Shown: positions 58,801 through 64,000 of the stretch, piece after piece | Layout: each line of letters starts with the position of its first letter | Position numbering within the stretch: the stretch's first letter is position 1 | DNA from: Torreya grandis | Lineage: Eukaryota > Streptophyta > Pinopsida > Cupressales > Taxaceae | Direction of reading: 5' to 3' | DNA length: 64,000 nucleotides | Assembly (NCBI GenBank): GCA_037957365.1 | Contig: JARHVA010000460.1 | Coordinates: 1,928,001 to 1,992,000 of the forward strand | Program-made: the position numbers and the translations under genes | The notes under the pieces: model-generated | The model's input: the letters and a program-made list of their open reading frames with translations, nothing else | What the model was told of the DNA's origin: nothing | Databases searched by the model: none

Positions 58801-59760
58801 GTGTATCTATAAAAAATCCTTAAAAAACCTATCTCCAATCTTGAACTAGTGCATTCTAGTAAGGATTTGAGCATTGCCAACATATGAATCTTTACCATCT
58901 AAAACTTTTGATGAAATGTTGCAGTCTCAATTTATAGGGACTCATTAAGGGGAGAGAGCTCCAGCTCTTGAGACACCCTATTGAACTCTCTAATTTTAGT
59001 AGTATTGGTTTATTTTCGAAGAGAGCCAACTACTTACCAAAAATACTTAAAAAAGTGGTAGTGCATACTATGGTAACGTCCCAGCACTCAATCCATCCTC
59101 CATCTCAAATAAGGCATGGGGTAATATTCCAACCCTGTTAAATGTGCATAAGGGTTTGCTCATGCTTCAAAGGCGAGGTATTGAGACAAAACCTATTGCT
59201 AAAAATTTTAGTAGGAGGAGATGACCACTCAATGTGGATTTTGATGGGATGGTGGTTTTAACGGGGGACATCAACATACTTTTTGACAGATCTATCCAAA
59301 AATTGGGTGAAGGAAAATGTGTTTTATTGTACGAGCATTACTCTGTCCAACCACCTGAGCAATCTATCATCCCCTTGACAAAAATTTGACCAAGTGAACC
59401 ATGTACTGGAGGGTGAGCCTTCACTGTGATGGTTGGGGTCACAAAATCCAAATGTGTTCCTCATTTAAAACCACGCATTTAAAACCACGCTTCTGTCTCA
59501 TCAACACATCATTGCCTAGGAAGGAGTCCTTTGTCTTCATAAGATTCCTCTATGTTAAAATCTTCACAGATAATCTAGTTTACAGTGGAAAACTCCTCCA
59601 CTAACCATCGTCAAAGCACCGCTCTTTCCATGATGTTGTTAAAAGCGTAGAGATTAACCAAACTAAAAGACCACCCATCGACATCAAATATCTTCCAAAT
59701 AACATGATTAAACAAAATTACTTCCCATTTCATCATAAACAAAACAAAAAATAAAACTAT
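55900..59760 (-). pseudogene. Decayed LINE ORF2: endonuclease and reverse transcriptase
   Basis: On the minus strand, in order, an endonuclease part at about 59720-59500 (SFSLVNLYAF, then IICEDFNIEESYEDK, the GDFN-type metal site with Gly changed). A reverse transcriptase part follows at about 58570-58030: DEALVVDGFPCEFYQ, NKRNVEF, RQECPLAPSLYVL and a degraded FADDS box reading HFVAHSFLTFF. The latter means the catalytic Asp pair is gone. Further on (57500-56000) the reading is too decayed to name domains. Stops are frequent. The order and spacing fit an L1-type ORF2 of about 3.8 kb. ORF1 was not found upstream. Confidence 0.75.
55989..56008. repeat. (GAG)n microsatellite
   Basis: About six GAG triplets in a row (GGAGGAGGAGGAGGAGGAG), within the decayed LINE. 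Confidence 0.8.
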
Positions 59761-60120
59761 CAAAATGAAAACTTTGTCATACCTTATTTCATATCAAGTT
59801 ATGCAACACGTAACATCAAGTCACATAATTTTTATTACCATTTGCAAAGTCAAACATATAATCTTAACTTCATATAGGATATACATTTTAGAAAATTAAT
59901 TACTTACTTTAAGCATATACTTACAAGTTAGGGTAGTTAAACCCCACACGTTGCCTTGAATATTTTAATAATTCCATTGTAGTTGATTATTACCCATGTT
60001 AGGGAACTTGCATTTAAAAACATTTTTGTGAGCTAAGAAAGTTCTTAGGTTAAATAAAACCTCCTAAACCACAAATTTTTCATAATACTTATGTCTATAA
60101 GATAAACATTACCTATGCTA
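59761..60120. other. AT-rich spacer, nothing recognised
   Basis: No frame, no repeat structure noticed. Confidence 0.6.
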
Positions 60121-60129
60121 TGTGGGAAA

Positions 60130-63100
60130 TATTGGTTAGTGTGGAAGAGTTGGGTACTTCTAAGTTGTACATTATTTCTAGTGGCTAAGGATTTAGTACA
60201 TTTTAAGGAATTAATTTTCAAACATCATCATTTGCTTTTAAAGACAACAATCTCAATCAATGAATAATACCCATCATCACAATCTCAATCAATGAATAAT
60301 ACCCATCATTTATATGAGGTCTTGAATCCAACTAGCAAAAGTGGAGGTGATTGGATTTGGGTTTTGTTCTTTTGTTTGGGCATTACACGGAAATGGTGCT
60401 TGTCATGTGGATTCAACCCAATGAAAAGTACATATTATTGAGGGCTGTACATAATAGGGTAAACGTCAAGGGTCACTTTATGAATTAAGGTGTTGGACAA
60501 AGTACCTCCTAGTGTTTTTTAGGTAAGAAACCATGAGTATGGGGACAAAGGAGATGGATGGATACTTGAATAAGAAGCAACAAATTTTGGGTTTATGTGC
60601 AAATAGGGATAAAACAATTCTCACAAGCTAGGCCAAAAGTGGTTATATTCTTGTGATCCAATGTAGAAAATGGAAACAATATATTCTAATAATTTGATAA
60701 GAACGAGGAAAACTAAAAATTAAAATAAAAAATCTCGTTCTTACCATTTTAAAGTATAATTATACTTAAAAGTGTTAATTACTCATCCAAATGCACCTTC
60801 TACACATTTATGGTGCATGGTTGGAGAATATTCAGGGATAAATGTTTCTTTAAACAAGTTATGCATAGCTTCAACTTGACACACATATCGATAGTATTAA
60901 AGTGAGTATAAAATTGTATTTTAGTTTTTTATTAGTATAAGATTGTGTTTTAATTTTTTAATATTTGAGATTATTAGATTATAAATTTTCGGAATTTTGA
61001 TTTTAATTATTTAAAAATTAATAAAATTGATATATTTGATTTTATATATTTGAAAAAGATATATTTTTATAAAAAGTATATAAATTTGAATTTAATTGTA
61101 AAATATTAAAAAAAAATTAAAATTGAGTATAATATTATGATTTTACTTAATAGGGATAAAGGTTAATTAAATTAATATTTCAGTTTTTTTAAATTGATTT
61201 TGAAAGTTGAGTGGTCTCTTTTTTTATTTAAAAAATAAATCTAATAAAGAAATTCAAATCATTTGAAAATAACTCTACACATCTTAACATTGTTTTAATT
61301 CACTTAAATTAATAAAAATTTAAAAATTAACAATAAATCAATAATATAAAATAATAAATTATTAATTGATTCACTTAAAAATCAACAAAAATATAAAAAT
61401 TAATAATAAATCAATAACATAAAATAATAATAAGTTATTCAAAAAACACATTTTATAATTTTTATCATTATATATTATATATACAACTTATATTTGCACG
61501 ACTTCAAAAATCCAAAGCATTGATTAACACAAAATAATTACTTTCAAATATAATTATATTTTAAACTACTCAAATAGTATAGCCATTCATACGCACCATA
61601 TTATCATACATAAATATTGATAATTATAACTCCACACTATAGCTTTTGGGTTTGTCATCATGAAATTACTTTCATTTATGATTAAATATAAATATTTTGT
61701 ACATTATTTATATAAGACATTATAGACACTCGATAGAAGTCATGTTTTTATTAGGTTTTATTCACATTTTAATGATCATGGGTCATTTGAGTATATTTAA
61801 TTATTATTTAAAAAAAAAAAATATATTAGATATTTTATCGTTTTGTATTTTTTATATTTTGTTTGGAAAATATTTCAAATTTATTTATTGTTTGTATAGT
61901 CATTTTTAATTGAGATAAATTGTATTTTTACTTTTTTTCTTTTATTTTATTTTATTTTATTTTTGATTAGTTTTGTATCTTTTACATTTTTTAGAAAATA
62001 TTTCATATTATTATCAATTGTTTGTATCATCATCTTTAATTGAGATAAATTATACTTATACTTTTTTACTTTTTTCTTTTGATATTTTGTTAATGTTGAT
62101 TGATACGAAACTAAATATTTTTCAATTTTTGTGATAAGTAAATTTATTTTAAATTAATGTTTTTTTTGTTTTTTAATTCATAATGGATAAAAATATTTTA
62201 TTGTAAAATTTTTAAACACGATTTTTTAGAGTATATTGTTTCCCAATTTTATTTTATTGAAATAAAACTTTTTTATCACATTTTAATATTTTTTTAATAT
62301 ATTGATTAGGGTGGACGAGTGAGGTGCTTATATACATTATTCCCATTGGTTAAGGGTTATTAAAGATTAATACATTTTAAGGAATTCATTTTCAAACATA
62401 ATCATTTGCATTTAAAGACAACAATCTCAATCAAATGAATAATAACCATCATTTATCCTTAGGTCTTGAATCCAATTACCAAAAATGGAGGTGTTTGGGT
62501 TTTTGGTTTTGGCATTATTGGGTTGTACATACGATTTTAAATGTCAAGGGTCACTTTATGAATTAAGGTGTTAGACAAAGTACCTATGAATATGGGACAA
62601 AGGAGATGGATGGATGCTTGCATAAGAAGCTACAAATTTTGGATTTATGTTTAAATAGGTTTTAAACAATTTTCACTCGTAAAGATTTATTTAGAAAATA
62701 GTGCATTGGTGCTATTAAATGCAAAAATTATGAATAATTTGATGAGAATGAAGGAAATTAAAATAAAATAAAAATAAATGGATATATATATTTTGATATG
62801 GGTAGTTGTTTTTGGATTGGAGTTTTGAATTAGTTTCGGATATAAATAGGAGGTTCAAATTTTTCTTACAACAATCATCAATAGTCATTATCGACCTCAT
62901 TAATATCATCTTGATGGAACATTATTCGCCAATGATATGAACATCACCAACAATTCCAACCATCTGAATACCTACAACAAACACCAACAATCTAACATAT
63001 CCTTTAAAATTTAAACCTCAATAAAACTAAACACAACCACTCTACCCGCATTTCATTGACAAAATCTAATTAATATTAATCAATTAATTTAAAATATAAT

Positions 63101-64000
63101 TATCCAATCATTGTACCATTAATTCCAACAACCTTTGTCCAAAGGGGAGAATAATTTAAGAATAGATGTTCATTCAAACAAGCTTTGTGTGGTTTGTATG
63201 ATAATAATAAGGTGAAAGTATAGGATTGTGCCTCAAAATTTTTATCGTGTGGAATCATTAGAATATCAAGTATTTATAAGAAGAATTTTAAGTTTAATTG
63301 TTTGAAAATTAGTAAAATTGAAATATTTAAGATTTTATATATTTCAAAATGATATATTTATTTATTTTTATTTTTTAAGGAAAAATAAGTTTTTTTAAAT
63401 ATATATATATATATATATTAAAAAAAATAGATTTAGAAGTTGAACAAAATATTATAATTTAATTTAATATTTATAGAGTAACGATTGCTGAGGGTTGAAA
63501 AATAAGTATTTCATCATTCCTTTGATTGGTTATGAAGGTTGATTAACTTTTTTTTTTTTTTTTTTTGGAGATAGATTCAATAATGAGATTGAAAATACTA
63601 GATAATAATGATTTTACGTAATTAAATGAGCTCTAATCAACTCACCACTCATATAACTCACTTAAAAATTAATATAAAATATAAAAATTAACAATAGTTG
63701 AATAATATAAAATATTAAGTTTATTAAAAAAACACAATTTACATTTTTATCACCATATTTGTAACTTATATGCATATTTGAGTTTGATTCCCTTAAGAAT
63801 AATATGTCATATCTCTATTCTTTTCAACATGAGAAAATATGTAGACTTTTTTTTATTTGATAAGGTGAATTTTTTTTTGACGAGATCCTCTAATCCAATA
63901 CAAGAGAACCAATTAACACTGAGCTCAGATAAAAAATACAACAAAATGAAAAAATAAGAAAGTGACGAAACTACCAAGAAAAATGACAAATTTAAACAAC
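60130..64000. repeat. Old tandem duplication with a unit of about 2.2 kb
   Basis: 60130 to about 62290 and 62300 to the right edge share blocks in the same order. One is TACATTTTAAGGAATT followed by the AAAGACAACAATCTCAATCA block (60200 and 62368). Others are GGTCTTGAATCCAA (60328, 62461), GTCAAGGGTCACTTTATGAA (60468, 62547) and ATAAAATTGATATATTTGATTTTATATAT (61020) with its relative (63313). The last is a CAATAAATCAATAATATAAAAT-type stretch (61332, 63692). Many substitutions and indels separate the copies, so the event is old. Neither copy has a gene or transposon protein. Confidence 0.8.

Overview
The window looks like nuclear DNA of a seed plant with a large, retrotransposon-rich genome, possibly a gymnosperm; that lineage guess is inference. 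It is AT-rich, holds one convincing host gene and several layers of LTR retrotransposons and L1-type LINEs. No rRNA, tRNA, CRISPR array or bacterial-type operon was seen.

Left part (1-31024): the main object is a Ty3/gypsy element of the Tat type on the minus strand, 3032-24838. It has two 1318 bp LTRs and a perfect 5 bp target duplication, ATTTG. Read right to left it carries gag, protease, reverse transcriptase, RNase H, a second archaeal-type RNase H and integrase. Between integrase and the 3' LTR lies an antisense (plus-strand) degenerate gene with a plant mobile domain (PMD). A Ty1/copia element (15423-19973) has inserted into its gag region. The gypsy element sits in older repeat DNA (1-3026 and 24844 to about 25313). 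Next comes a second, truncated gypsy element (about 25600-31024) with one LTR and a gag carrying several zinc knuckles.

Middle part (31025-40080): a 5'-truncated LINE with a terminal RNase H domain (32011-33987), then the only intact-looking gene. This is a 420-residue F-box protein on the minus strand, 37631-38893, closely resembling Arabidopsis HAWAIIAN SKIRT (HWS). Its inferred leader has two introns and a TATA box near 40075.

Right part (40080-64000): very AT-rich DNA with microsatellites, an ORF1-only LINE (44996-47077) whose 3' end was duplicated in tandem with flanking DNA, a second LINE ORF1 on the minus strand, three tandem units of about 290 bp, a decayed LINE ORF2 on the minus strand (about 55900-59760) and an old tandem duplication of about 2.2 kb at the right edge.

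The two intact-ended LTR elements both carry clusters of short CpG-centred palindromes in their LTRs, with different cores. These clusters and the antisense PMD gene are the most unusual signals here. All identifications rest on reading the sequence; no database search was made.
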